From Odontocerum albicorne (taxonomy: Eukaryota; Arthropoda; Insecta; Trichoptera; Odontoceridae), in NCBI GenBank assembly GCA_949825065.1, contig OX463841.1, positions 19,600,479 through 19,664,478 of the forward strand: DNA of 64,000 bases. Reading direction: 5' to 3'. The notes under the pieces are model-generated. The model was not told the origin of the DNA. It did not search any database and saw nothing but the letters and a program-made list of their open reading frames with translations. Positions 44,170 to 54,670 of the stretch are shown one piece after another. Positions within the stretch are counted from its first letter, which is position 1. Every line of letters begins with the position of its first letter. The position numbers were made by a program, and so were the translations under genes.

Positions 44170-45260
44170 GTACATATCATATATACCATCACGCCATTTC
44201 CCTGTCGGGGTAGGTAGAGTGGACATAGCAACAGACATTCCCTTCTCGACACACATCCTTCGTCTCTTCTACATCCATACACCTTCTCATATAATTTCCC
44301 TGTCGGGGTAGGTAGAGTGAACATACTATATCAACAGACATTCCCTTCTCGACACACATCCTTCGTCTCTTCTACATCCATACACCTTCTCATATAATTT
44401 CCCTGTCGGGGTAGGTAGAGTGAACATACTATATCAACAGACATTCCCTTCTCGACACACATCCTTCGTCTCTTCTACATCCATACACCTTCTCATATAA
44501 TTTCCACGATTTCTCTGACCATTTACGTTTCCTTCTTTCAAAATATAATTTGCTTGATCCAATCACACTTTCCTTGGTCTTCATCTACCACGTCTTCCAC
44601 TTACATTTGCACTATATACTCGTATATGTTACGTTAGTCTTTCTTCATTCATGCGTCATATATGACCGAACCATCTCAGAGTGCTCTTCTTCATCTTACT
44701 CGATGCATCAGCCTTAATTAGTTCACATACATTCCGTATTTTGTCATAAATTGTCGCCCTATATATTTTTCTCAGTACACGGCACATCTACAGCATTTAT
44801 TCGGCTCCGTTCAGTCTTCTTCCACGTCCACGTATTACTCCCATACATCAAATTTGGTATTCAAATAATATTGCAGACGATCATATTAGCAGACTTTGAT
44901 ACTATCCGGACGAGTATATCATATACTCGTATGTTTTAGTGCACCATTGACTTTGTTTCCTATCACAACACACCGTTTGATACCTTTCGTAACTCTTCCA
45001 TCGTTTGAGATTCCCCCCCCCCCCCCCCAAATTGCAGAATTTCTGAACTTGCTCCAATCTTCCACTGTTCACCTATACATATATTGCATTTACTTTTCCT
45101 TTCACACTTTTCTATCGTCATCGTTTTGGATTTCGCAGCTTTCAATTTCAGATCTTTCACTTCGCATATATCATACAATTTACTTACACTTATCATATGT
45201 ACGAGTATATGTATGCCCTGAAACGAAAATAACAATAGAAAAGTAATAAAAAATATTGTT
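44170..45260 (-). pseudogene. LINE-A, longest copy (RT C-terminal half)
   Basis: About 1.09 kb on minus, ending (3') at TATACCATCACGCCATTTCC. Near 45,170-45,030 the frame gives DLKLKAAKSKTMTIEKC and ICIGEQWKIGASSEILQFG, the N-x-x-K-T-K-x-M and V-x-x-F-x-Y-L-G segments of the RT thumb. Then comes a region where YGSNTWTW-like sequence (44,850-44,830) fits the Y-G-x-E-x-W-T motif, and the R-W-F-G-H segment near 44,690. It contains a 16-C run, a triplicated 3' segment and two or three footprint octamers. Dead. Confidence 0.8.
44197..44500. repeat. Three tandem units of 98-103 bases in the LINE-A 3' end
   Basis: Units begin at 44197, 44295 and 44398, each starting TTTCCCTGTCGGGGTAGGTA. The second and third are identical as far as I can read; the first lacks about five bases (the CTATAT part after AACATA). 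The unit covers the last part of the RT coding sequence and 3' end. Confidence 0.95.
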
Positions 45261-45370
45261 ATTTCATTACTCAAGTACGATAATCAGAAGAAACACACGA
45301 CTTGCATTTGCGAAGATGACAAAAAATTATTATAAATCAGGAGATCTATAATCAATACAATCTTTTCTTC

Positions 45371-45547
45371 GATAACCTTCGTGGCTTACTTGGTAAGACA
45401 CTTGTCAAGATTGGTAACCATTTTTTTTAATCAGTCAAATTTTCACGTTGGGTCTGTATAACATCGGTTGTAAGAGATTACCACATGGCAAAAAACTCGC
45501 CAGGTTGAACTGTATTAAGAGGAAGCTTAATACAGTGTAATACTGCT
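45371..45547 (+). repeat. SINE family A copy, head deleted internally
   Basis: Box A CTTCGTGGCTTACTTGGTAAG is present, but the head jumps from ACTTGTCAAG to TTGGTAACCA, removing box B. Body TCAAATTTTCACGTTGG, TTGTAAGAGATTACCACATGG, tail AACTGTATTAAGAGG and AATACAGTGTAATAC. Confidence 0.75.
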
Positions 45548-45794
45548 AGCTCGCTAAATGTAACATAGCTGTAATAGATCAAACTTCTTATATGGGAAAT
45601 GGCAGAAGAACAAGTCTAAAGAAGCAATAAAAATTAAATAATGTAATATGTTTTTTGATAGACGTCGTTAGGATTTTATGTTGCTAACTTCATTCCAACT
45701 GAATGTTTTATTTGCCCATTATTTTAGAGCGGTTTTTGTCGTCATTTTGTTTTTGAAGATGAAAAAAAAAGTAGTTTCTCGGTGTCTGGGGCTT

Positions 45795-46095
45795 ACTTAC
45801 TACTGCGAAGGACAAAAATGCGACACGAACAAAGTAAAGGTATGTGTAGTGTATGTCAATGATGCAGTAAACGATCGTGTGTGTCAAATGTCGTTTAAAA
45901 ACCCGTAAGGGTTATTCGACACTAGAAGATGCTGTCTGCTCTAGAATGTCGAATACCACTGATAACGACCAAATCAAGGCATTGATCAAGAATAACCAGC
46001 GTCCTACGTCACACGAGATTGCTGAGATGCTGAAAAATGACCTAAAATACAAAAAATACTTTCCGGACAACCAAAACAATGCGAATACCACATTA
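45795..46095 (+). pseudogene. mariner transposase N-terminal remnant, cut by a SINE
   Basis: The plus frames read YYCEGQKCDTNKVKVCVVYV then VNDRVCQMSFKN and, after a shift at about 45,905, KGYSTLEDAVCSRM, TTDNDQIKALIKNNQRP and SHEIAEMLK. These follow the order of mariner N-terminal helices (G-x-x-A-x-x-A-x-x-x-I-C...Y, W-F-x-x-F, D-D-D-Q-I-K-x-L-I, E-I-A-x-x-L). The remnant runs into a SINE A head at 46114. Confidence 0.72.
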
Positions 46096-46113
46096 CATTG
46101 GTTAGACATTATG

Positions 46114-46310
46114 AACGATCTCCGTGGTCTACATGGTAAGCCGGGGCGGGGCGGGGGATCGAGTATTCGATTCACGTTGGAAGGATTTCAGTCTGGATTT
46201 CACTTAACGGATCTTTAAAAACTCTGTGGTAGGTTGTAAGAGATTGTCACATGGCAATAAGCCCGACAGGTTGTATTATATACGACAAAAGTTTAATATA
46301 ATACAATTAA
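46114..46310 (+). repeat. SINE family A copy
   Basis: ATCTCCGTGGTCTACATGGTAAG (box A) and a G-rich altered head (GGGGCGGGGCGGGGGATCG), box B-like ATTCGATTCACG, then TTTCAGTCTGGATTTCACTTAA, TTGTAAGAGATTGTCACATGG and tail TATTATATACGACAAAAGTT ending in ATACAATT. Confidence 0.85.
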
Positions 46311-49120
46311 AATTGAAACGAGTTAGCTAATTAGACACTAATTTCATGTTTGTATTATACACACCATTAATTGAAACAAAACAATTTATTGTTTTCATTA
46401 TTACGTATATTAGCATACTTTTTATAACTTAGATAGAATGTAAATTAAATAATAACAGGAATTTAATAGCTAGAAATGAAAAACAATCTGAATAGATCGT
46501 GAATTTCAAATTAGCAGAATAATTGGAAAGTACCTACTTTGCAAAGCCTATCGGCCTTCTCTAATTTCGTCATGCCTCTCCTTCTTATGTTAAATGGTCA
46601 CCCAAAATGTCATACAGTGACAGTCGGCTATTTTCTTATTAGCATAATATTTGTTTTCCGTTTTGAAAGTTTCCTGTTCTCTTTTTACTTTCATCGCGTT
46701 GAGTTGTTTACATAAATATTATATATAGATGTTTTTGCAACTCACATTTGGGTTAAAGTTATTAAAAAAATACACTTCATTACATTTTTTTCTGTTAGCT
46801 TATTTGATCTGTTCCCCTATCGAGTTTACCTTTCCCCCAAAACGTGAATTCCTAATTGTTAATATGTTTGGGAGTTATTTTTTGTCAGATTTTGCGACTT
46901 ACTGACCATGTTTTCCGTATATTCATATGAATACCACTGTCTTCTATAGGTTTCCACTTAACAATTATTTTAATGATTTGAGATTTTCTTATTCTGTTCC
47001 TTAGCGATTTGCCTGTAATGGTCTTGAATGTCATCATTTCTATCAACGTTCCACGGCATATTTGGTGTTCGTTGTGTTCGCTTTAGTTTTAATTCTATAT
47101 ACTCGTATTATGGCAGGACGGATTTATTAAACATATGTTTTAAATTCTAACTTTGCAGGCTGTTCTTGTGTATTTATTTTCTACATAATGTATTTTAGAC
47201 AAACTGAAACAATTGCAGATTTATGCACTTGCCCCTTGCAGTCTTCCTCGAGATGATAACTGTGCAGATACACACCCAGATCTATTAAAATTACTATTAA
47301 ATCTAAATTAACATGGATAAAATACCAAATTGATTGTTTTCAAGTCTTAAAACTATTCACCGAGAACACGATTGCAGTGTTTCGATGTATTCTGGTAAGG
47401 AAGTATCCATTATCATCACCCTATTCCACCAGAAACATGCATATTTGATCAAATGCCTCCATTCATGTCGATCCACAGTCCGGCACTCCACGTTCACGTA
47501 ATTCCGAGGTATGGTGTAGGATGGACGTATTTTATCCGAGTCCCTTGTGGGCGATAAAACATCGCAGTTCTTGACCAGTTACCAAGCGGTATCCTCATTA
47601 AATGATCTCACCACCTATAACGCCTCACATTTACAGTGGACTACTACTGCTGCGTCCGAAGAACCATTTCATTCGTCACTTAATTGTACCACATGTCAAT
47701 CATTATGCTTCTAAGGTATCTAATGTAAAAACTAAGAAGATTTCTTTGTAGGACCTTGGTAACATGCCAAGAATCAGAGCCTTATGTATAATAAAATAGA
47801 TAGGATGCAGGCGTCAAACAGCGAATATTTCGTCTTCCGACTACTAAATGCTGAGAAGTTCCATACGGCACCGTTGATAGAGCCTATTTTAATAACTAAC
47901 TGGTTTTCAAGACCCCTTATTGACAGGTACACAATTTATATACAGGATTGTTTTATTAGGGAATAAGTCGTTACACATCAGCTTCGTCTTGCCAGCGTTT
48001 ATATATACAATAGGATAAAGGAAAAAGTCTGAAGTTTATATGTACGATAGAGAGAGTACATTATACATCCAACTTAATTGATGATTGCTCGAAACGATTC
48101 TAAAATTGTATATAATTTTCCAAATAATATGTACATTATTGTAAATATCGCGCTAATATGAATAGCCACTATTATTTCTTATTTTCATCTACATTTGATG
48201 CTGATCTCAAAATAATGTATTAAATCTTTTATGCAATAAACTAATCAAATTGAAACTTTAAAAAATATATATTATATGGAAATATAACACCATGTCTAAC
48301 TGTCTGAATCAGACGGTAAGAAGAATAAAAAAGTAATTGGACGTGTGTTAGTCAAAGTTATTTAAAAAATCATGTAGGTATGTTAGCTGTTATGTAGCTA
48401 ATAAATGTAATGAAAAAAATATTATTTTCTTAACCGAGGAAACACGGTCAATAAATACATGATTAAAAATGTCTTCTTAAAGTATATTAAATAATAAGCA
48501 AACACAAAAATATTACATCAGAACCGGATTGTCATTCTGATCTGCGTACAAGTACGAGTATGTAATCGATACCGGTAATGTACAGGTTTGTCTGATCTGA
48601 GCCAAAAACTGTATTGAATAATACAGCCACATTTTGATTAACTAGAAAATAAATCTGCACGTGATTACACGTTACGCATTAACTAATTAACTAAGTAATA
48701 AAAACTATTGACATGTAACTTTCACCGGTGGAAAATATTAATCTTGTCCCGCCTACATTATCAATTCCGTTTAGAAACAAAGAACTAAAAAATAAACGTA
48801 TTAACCAAGTTTCAGGCTCAATTAGCGACTGTAGAAACAAAAGAGTCTGTAGTTTACCAAACTTTCTTCGGTGACATAGTTTATTCCATATGACTACGCC
48901 GAAATAACGCCTTCCTTTGTATTACTGACGTGACTAGAACAGAAAAGATTTCCATTCCACAAACTGCAAATGAATTCTCGAGTAACATTGTTTTTAAAGC
49001 AAATGTTTTTTTATGAAATCTCAAAAGTATTTTAAGTTAAGATGTTGAATTATGTAGACTATTTTTAATATAAAAGATTTTGGAAATTTGCAAACTACCA
49101 ATCGAACAGTTTTTGGGAAT
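46311..49120. other. Unassigned stretch
   Basis: 2.8 kb without a feature I can name. A GC-richer patch at 47,390-47,660 has a minus translation with CRTVDRHEWRHLIKYA, loosely like the D-R-x-x-W-R ending of some LINE proteins, but the match is too short. Footprint octamers at 47100 and 48553. Confidence 0.35.
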
Positions 49121-49320
49121 TGGCAACCTCCGTGACCTAGTTGACGACCGTGGCGTCGATTTCGGTTGGTGCCCAATTCACTTCAAAAGGGTTCCCGTAT
49201 AGTTTTTATTTAAGATCTCTAACTTCTTTGTGGTTAGTTCGAAGAGATTGACACGGCAATAAACCCACCTGGTTGTACTGTATACAGAACAATTTTAATA
49301 CAACGCATCACAAAAACTAC
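49121..49320 (+). repeat. SINE family A copy
   Basis: AACCTCCGTGACCTAGTTGACG (box A) and GTGCCCAATTCAC in place of box B, body TTTATTTAAGATCTCTAAC, GGTTAGTTCGAAGAGATTG, tail GGTTGTACTGTATACAGAAC and ATACAACGCATC. Footprint octamer just beyond at 49333. Confidence 0.75.
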
Positions 49321-49854
49321 ATTGTTTTAATATACTCGTAGTATGTAATGATTTAATCTTATTAAACAAAATGTATGTAGTAGAACTGGTAGTAAAAAAT
49401 AGTTTCATAGCAATAAGTTATTGTATACAACTGGATAATTAATACAATACAATAAAAGTTTTATCAAACATTGTTGTAAAACATTTGAAAGGTTTGTTCT
49501 TGTAATCTAGCTTACAACAACGACATATATAATAAATGACTTGACCAGCGATGTTCCGTAATAAACTATCTCCTCAAGATTGCTATGTTTATGAATTGAT
49601 AAAAGTCAACGTATAAACAATTTCAGGTGAAATAATTTCTGAAAGAACGCTGAAAACCGAGATACGAGTAGTGAATAAGCTTGGTATTCAACAGAATCTT
49701 CACTCAGTTAATGTTGCCTGAATGATTAATAAGACCAGTCTCAAGCCATCAAAGTATGTGGAAGAAGGCACGAAGCTTGTGTTTTCAAAATGCAGGATCT
49801 CTTTTCGTGAACAAGGATTTCAATCTCGACTTAAGTATGCGAATTTTGATAATT

Positions 49855-50165
49855 ATTACACATTCTCTGTACTTTTCTATATTTTCGAAGCATGGACACT
49901 TAATCAGACCACTATAAAGAAAGTAATGGCTTTTGAAATGTAGTGTTATTGAAGAATGCTTAAAGTGTCATGGGTCGATAAAGTCCATAAAGATGACAGG
50001 TTAAAACGGGTGAATAAAACTAAGTAAAGAAATAAAAAGTAAGAGTACTCTCAATATATAATTCAAGGAGAAAAATATGAGATCCTTCGACTGAATATTG
50101 CAGAGGAAAATTCAGGGCAGAAGAAGTGTAGGAAGAAGACGCATCTCCTAAACAAAGAACTTAAG
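49855..50165 (+). repeat. LINE reverse transcriptase C-terminal fragment (third LINE group)
   Basis: The plus frame LFYIFEAWTLNQTTIKKVMA then FEM, a shift, then RMLKVSWVDKVHKDDRLKRV. This is E-x-W-T-L followed by K-K-I-x-A-F-E-M-W-x-x-R-R-M-L-x-I-x-W, a conserved stretch of endonuclease-RT LINEs. Further on comes EKYEILRLNIAEENSGQKKC, the decayed G-H-x-x-R region. Dead. Confidence 0.65.
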
Positions 50166-51095
50166 TGAATGTTTTTATGGTACCATATATAGTAATGCTC
50201 ATAGTTTCTACATAATATTCAAGATAACCATGATAATAAATAATATTTGAAGAGCTTTAAAAAAGAAGAATGATGCTTCTTATATCGGGGTAGATATCTC
50301 CAGAGTAATACGACATAATAACAATGATGTACGGTGATAAATTCAATGGAGTTGTCAATGATAATCCTTTGGCAATTGGCCGATGCCTTTGGTTAGCGGT
50401 TAGTACTGTGCTGCATTCATATTTGAAAAGTATGATATGATTAGTTTACTTGTCCAATAAGAGGAAAAATGATGCGCTGTCTGGCTAAAGTAGTGGATGG
50501 AAACGCTAGGCAAAAGGAACCAGGAAAATGGATAAATCACGGCGCAACACCTGCAACTGCCAAACACCTGAAGCTAATCGTGTCCGCAAGACAACCACGA
50601 TACTGGGTCACACTTTCACGACGAGGAGAGGGACCGTTGAGCAGTGCTTTTTGCGACTCTGTTATTGTATTAATATTATGGGCGATGAATCAGTGAAAGT
50701 TCGAAGGTGTAATCAAATGCCTCGTTTGAATTCCTCCGGAGTGTAAAAAACGCCCGCTCGATCTACGTGACATTCTCAACATATGAGTTATGGTTGCTAA
50801 TGTCATCGCCCACGTGAAATTACAAGTGTACATTGTGCATATTTACGACTTCCACGTAAAAAAGATATTTTCTATTCTGGCAGAGAATTCCCACGGTCTG
50901 TTTTGCCCGATTGGTTAATATATACTTGTGCGTATGGTCATTTGAAAAATTGCTACCTATTGGAGAAAACACTGGAGAAAATGTGGGCTTTTATCGTTAT
51001 TCACTTTTACTGATCGATTCAGATAATATTTTCGTGATGATGAAATTAAATATCTCTTGTATCTAATGTAATTTTAAACTTTCTCTGTAGAAGAT
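50166..51095. other. Unassigned stretch with GC-richer patch
   Basis: 50,465-50,750 is richer in GC with two overlapping plus-strand frames (75 and 72 codons), neither with a recognised motif. Nothing else recognised. Confidence 0.35.
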
Positions 51096-51285
51096 AAGAG
51101 ATAAATTCGTTGTTTATAGTTAAGGCATTAACGTTGTGGAGGTTTAAAGACATTGTAATTTATTTTTAACAAACACTGTTTATTCCACTTTTTTATGACG
51201 GTATAACCCTCCAGGCTTTCACCTCATCTTCAGGGGAGTACAAGCAAGACTAAATGCTGTTCGAATTGGCACCGACATAGACACT

Positions 51286-51675
51286 TCAACGGTTGGAGGC
51301 GGGAGGGGTGAGGGGAAGGCTAGGTATAATTTCGGCCAGGAGCGGGGAGATTTTGGGGAAATAACTATTCAACAGATGCTCCGATCGGTATACTGACTTA
51401 GAAATTTCTAGGGCCTCTAATCTGTCCAATTTATTTCCGTTGCCGCTAATATGTAAGAATTTGGCATCATCGATAGAAAAAGTATGATTCTCACGGTGAC
51501 AATGATTAGCCATTTCAGAATAAATTAGAGGATTTGTTAAAGCAGATTGGTGTTCACGAAATCTCTTTTCAAAAGATCTTCCTGTCTTTCCTATATAGAA
51601 ATTATCACAGTCAGCACATAAAAGTTTATACACACCGCTGTTGCTAAGTATTCCATTTTTGCCTTTCCCATTAAA
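51286..51675 (-). pseudogene. GIY-YIG endonuclease domain of Penelope-like element, left arm
   Basis: About 128 codons on minus: NGKGKNGILSNSGVYKLLCA, then CDNFYIGKTGRSFEKRFREH, ending LAEIIPSLPLTPPASNR. It is the inverted duplicate of the plus-strand domain with only a few differences at the C-terminal end. Upstream RT coding absent, so it cannot act alone. Confidence 0.9.
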
Positions 51676-52315
51676 AAAGGAATTAATAACCATCAAAACA
51701 ATTGCTACAAATAATGGCTATCCTGGAAGCCTCATTGATTCACATTTAAAAAACAAAACAAAAAAGAAACTTATAAAAGATTATATATTTAACGACACCT
51801 ATAAGCATACCTATAAATGGAGCAAAGTCCTATTTATAAAAAATATATCAAATGAAATAACCAAAAATATTCCAAGTCACATAAAGCCAGCTTTTTACAC
51901 TAACTTTAATCTCCGGAAACTCTTATTTAATGGGAAAGGCAAAAATGGAATACTTAGCAACAGCGGTGTGTATAAACTTTTATGTGCTGACTGTGATAAT
52001 TTCTATATAGGAAAGACAGGAAGATCTTTTGAAAAGAGATTTCGTGAACACCAATCTGCTTTAACAAATCCTCTTATTTATTCTGAAATGGCTAATCATT
52101 GTCACCGTGAGAATCATACTTTTTCTATCGATGATGCCAAATTCTTACATATTAGCGGCAACGGAAATAAATTGGACAGATTAGAGGCCCTAGAAATTTC
52201 TAAGTCAGTATACCGATCGGAGCATCTGTTGAATAGTTATTTCCCCAAAATCTCCCCGCTCCTGGCCGAAATTATACCTAGCCTTCCCCTCACCCCTCCC
52301 GCCACCAACAGTTGA
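51663..52315 (+). pseudogene. Penelope-like ORF, RT end plus GIY-YIG endonuclease, 5' truncated
   Basis: The plus frame is open for about 217 codons. The first 90 (TIATNNGYPGSLIDSHLKNK ... NEITKNIPSHIKPAFYTNFN) are the last part of the reverse transcriptase and linker. Then comes the GIY-YIG nuclease: SGVYKLLCADCDNFYIGKTG with the paired G-V-Y and Y-I-G motifs, the Arg-containing helix RSFEKRFREH, and LEALEISK where the catalytic acidic residue of the family is expected. Penelope-like proteins use RT plus GIY-YIG to cut target DNA and prime reverse transcription. The RT catalytic core is missing. Confidence 0.92.
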
Positions 52316-52339
52316 AGTGTCTATGTCGGTGCCAATTCA

Positions 52340-52445
52340 AACAGCATTTAGTCTTGCTTGTACTCCCCTGAAGATGAGGTGAAAGCCTTGAAACCGGTAG
52401 GGTTATACCGTCATAAAAAAGTGGAATAAACAGTGTTTGTTAAAA
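52340..52445 (+). ncRNA. Hammerhead-ribozyme-like motif in Penelope 3' region (tentative)
   Basis: GTACTCCCCTGAAGATGAGG, TGAAAGCC, then TTGAAACCGGTAGGG and TTATACCGTC give a core resembling CUGA-GA, a short stem II (AGG/CCT), GAAAC, and stem III (CGGTA/TACCG). Penelope-like elements are known to carry minimal hammerhead motifs in this part. The best core is the reversed copy at about 3770-3715, which reads CCTGATGATGAGG. In this copy the core has CUGAAGA and no convincing stem I, so activity is doubtful. Confidence 0.35.
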
Positions 52446-52614
52446 ATAAATTACAAAGAGATAAATTCTTGCTAAATTCATGGAGTTTAAGAGTTTCTTT
52501 GCCTATCTCTAATGTAGATTTAATTAAACTTATTTAAAATTAAAAAACGCTTGCATTTAGCAGAAAAAATATAAAAGTAAGATTAATGCTCAAGAGATAT
52601 CAATGTATCAAAGA

Positions 52615-52945
52615 AGTCGGAATGAAGACATCAAAAATGAATGCATGGATAAAATAGATGTTTGAAGTAAATGAAGAAAGGAGCTAAGGTGGTTTGGATA
52701 CGTAGAGAGAATTAATTACTAAACGAGAATACAAGTCAGTCAGAAGGGACAAATGTGTGTAGAAGAGGTAGACCGAGGAAAATATGTGTGGATCAAGTGA
52801 ATCAGATTTAGACCAAAGAAATAAGGAAAGTGTATAAAAGTAATAGAATATTGTGCATGACGAGATGTATGAATTTGGATGAGACGAAAGTTGTGTGCTT
52901 AGGTAGAAAAGTTTGGGAAGCTGTTATCTCTGCCTAAATTCTTTA
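52615..52945 (+). repeat. LINE-A 3' portion
   Basis: GGAGCTAAGGTGGTTTGGATACG (R-W-F-G-Y-V), TAGAAGAGGTAGACCGAGG (GRPR), GATCAAGTGAATCAG (D-Q-V-N), CGAGATGTATGAATTTGGATG (R-C-M-N-L-D) and TTATCTCTGCCTAAATTC at the 3' end. Confidence 0.72.
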
Positions 52946-53112
52946 TAAATTTCAATGTTACTTACTTAATCTATAAAATTATGCAATAATTACCCATATT
53001 ATTTATTTTCTTCAATAATCGTTTTCACATTACATCCCTTAACTATGTTTTCAAAATGTGTCGCATTTGCTATTCTTGGCAATCCATTGTGTTGATTTAT
53101 GCATCTGTTGTA

Positions 53113-53290
53113 TAAGGTGTAATATAGTAAGTTTATTGCCATTTGGCAATTTCTTCCACCAAACCAGGAAGATGTTTAAATACCTCAAGAAATATCAGAT
53201 TGAAACTATTTTTCGTTTCATCGGGAATCGAACTCATAATCCTCGCGCTGGAAGTCAAGCGTTCTGCCAGCTAGGCCACGGGCAAGTTAT
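53113..53290 (-). repeat. SINE family A copy
   Basis: GTAAGTTTATTGCCATTTGG, CTTCCACCAAACCAGGAAG, complementary box B GGGAATCGAACTCATAATCC, box A side GCCAGCTAGGCCACGGG. Confidence 0.8.
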
Positions 53291-53304
53291 CAAATAAAAC
53301 ATCT

Positions 53305-53468
53305 TATTGTATTATACTTTCGTTGAATACAATAAAACCTGGTGAATTTATTGCAACGAGAAAACTTTTATAACCATCAATATCTTTAAAAAAAATGGAT
53401 TTCCACGGAAATTTCCCCCGCAACCCCCGGATCGGAAAATAGGTTTCTTACCAACGAGACCACGGAGT
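53305..53468 (-). repeat. SINE family A copy
   Basis: Tail TTGTATTATACTTTCGTTG, AACCTGGTGAATTTATTGC, a diverged body, then ATTTCCCCCGCAACCCCC and box A side CTTACCAACGAGACCACGG. Same strand as the previous copy and about 20 bases from it. Confidence 0.75.
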
Positions 53469-53469
53469 T

Positions 53470-54390
53470 GTTAATAAAAACATTAATTTCGTAACTAACA
53501 AATTCCATTACAAATTAAAAGTACCTTCACCTGTATAACTTTCTTTGATTCGAAAAAAAAAAATTAGTAGTTTACAAAATTTTACCAGAAATCGTAAATT
53601 TAAAATAATTAATGTGAAAATGTATTATTTTAACATAATCGGAAGGAAAATAACCATAATTGAAACTATAATACTTTTGAATATCAGAGACGTTCACAAA
53701 TCACAAATAAAATATATCAGGAAAGCACCAACGGACATTGATTAATGTATTTTTTTACATACACGTGTATATATAAAAGTATCTCTTGATATGAAAAGGC
53801 GAATTCGATGCGATTACACAGTGACATAAGCTGTTTTTTTCGTTTGGTTTATGCAAATAGATGACAGAATGATGACCATTAATTTTGATCTTGACGTCAT
53901 TGCAAAATGGAAAGTTGAAAGTAAAACTAAACAACTCATCAAGAAATCGAACGAAGACTGAACATTTATATGAACACGAAGTCCGAAGTCGCACCCATTT
54001 TACTCGGCACCAAGTCACATCGATAAATAATTGTGCAACATTTTAGAGGTGAAGGCAGTATGGCCATTGACTGCCGCACCCGTTGTGACATTGGCCTTCT
54101 GCTACGCGGAGATAAGAAATCTCTTGACAATTGATATTTGAGAAAAAGTAGAAAGCAGATATTAAGCTCTGTTAAAAGCCAAATATTTTAAATCGAAAAG
54201 TTTCACACAGTAAGAACATCGAAAATAAATTGAAAAGGTATTAAAATAAATAAAAAAAAACATGAGAGGTAGAAGAGAAAGTTTAATTATAAAGACGTTG
54301 CAACTTTTTCAGAGGAGAGCTCTAACTTCTTAAAGGGTGCTCTAACTCAGGAATCGAACCACTATTATTGAGACATTAAAAACATAGAAT
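53470..54390. other. Unassigned stretch
   Basis: A minus frame of 87 codons (53755-54018) and a GC-richer patch near 54,050-54,120 without a recognised motif. No gene supported. Confidence 0.4.
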
Positions 54391-54670
54391 ACATACATAC
54401 CATTACGCCACTTCCCTGTTGGGGTAGGCAGCGAGAAAAGAGAGCCAAACTTTCCTATATCGACACATCCTTCGCCTCTTCTACATCCGTACACCTTCTC
54501 ATAAACGTCTACGATTTTTCTGGATTTCTACGTTTCCGTCTTTCAAAATATTAATCACCTGATCCCGTCATACCTTCCTTGGTCTTCTTCTCTCACGCCT
54601 TCCACATTAGGACTATCTATTTTATTAGACTTTCTTCATTCCTTCGTTCTATATACCCAAACCATACAAA
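54391..54670 (-). repeat. LINE-A 3' portion
   Basis: Starts at the 3' end ATACCATTACGCCACTTCCC and continues through GACACATCCTTCGCCTCTTC, ACACCTTCTCATAAACG, TACCTTCCTTGGTCTTC to ATACCCAAACCATAC (complement of the R-W-F-G segment). Confidence 0.8.

Larger units (their letters stand above)
51096..52469. mobile_element. Penelope-like retroelement, inverted pair with 13-bp target duplication
   Basis: Insertion 51109-52456 flanked by perfect 13-base repeats AAGAGATAAATTC (51096-51108, 52457-52469). The left part (to about 51,675) is a minus-strand copy of the element's 3' end; the right part is a longer plus-strand copy, both truncated at the 5' side. Shared arms are nearly identical for about 500 bases. 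The left arm alone carries an extra tail (complement of CCTCCACAACGTTAATGCC), the same asymmetry as the copy at 3.7 kb. GIY-YIG coding in both arms identifies the Penelope-like group. Confidence 0.93.

Noticed and set aside
51200..51215. Hammerhead core in the left Penelope arm
   Set aside because: This arm reads AGCCTGGAGGGTT and has lost the GAAAC part, so it cannot fold as the motif.
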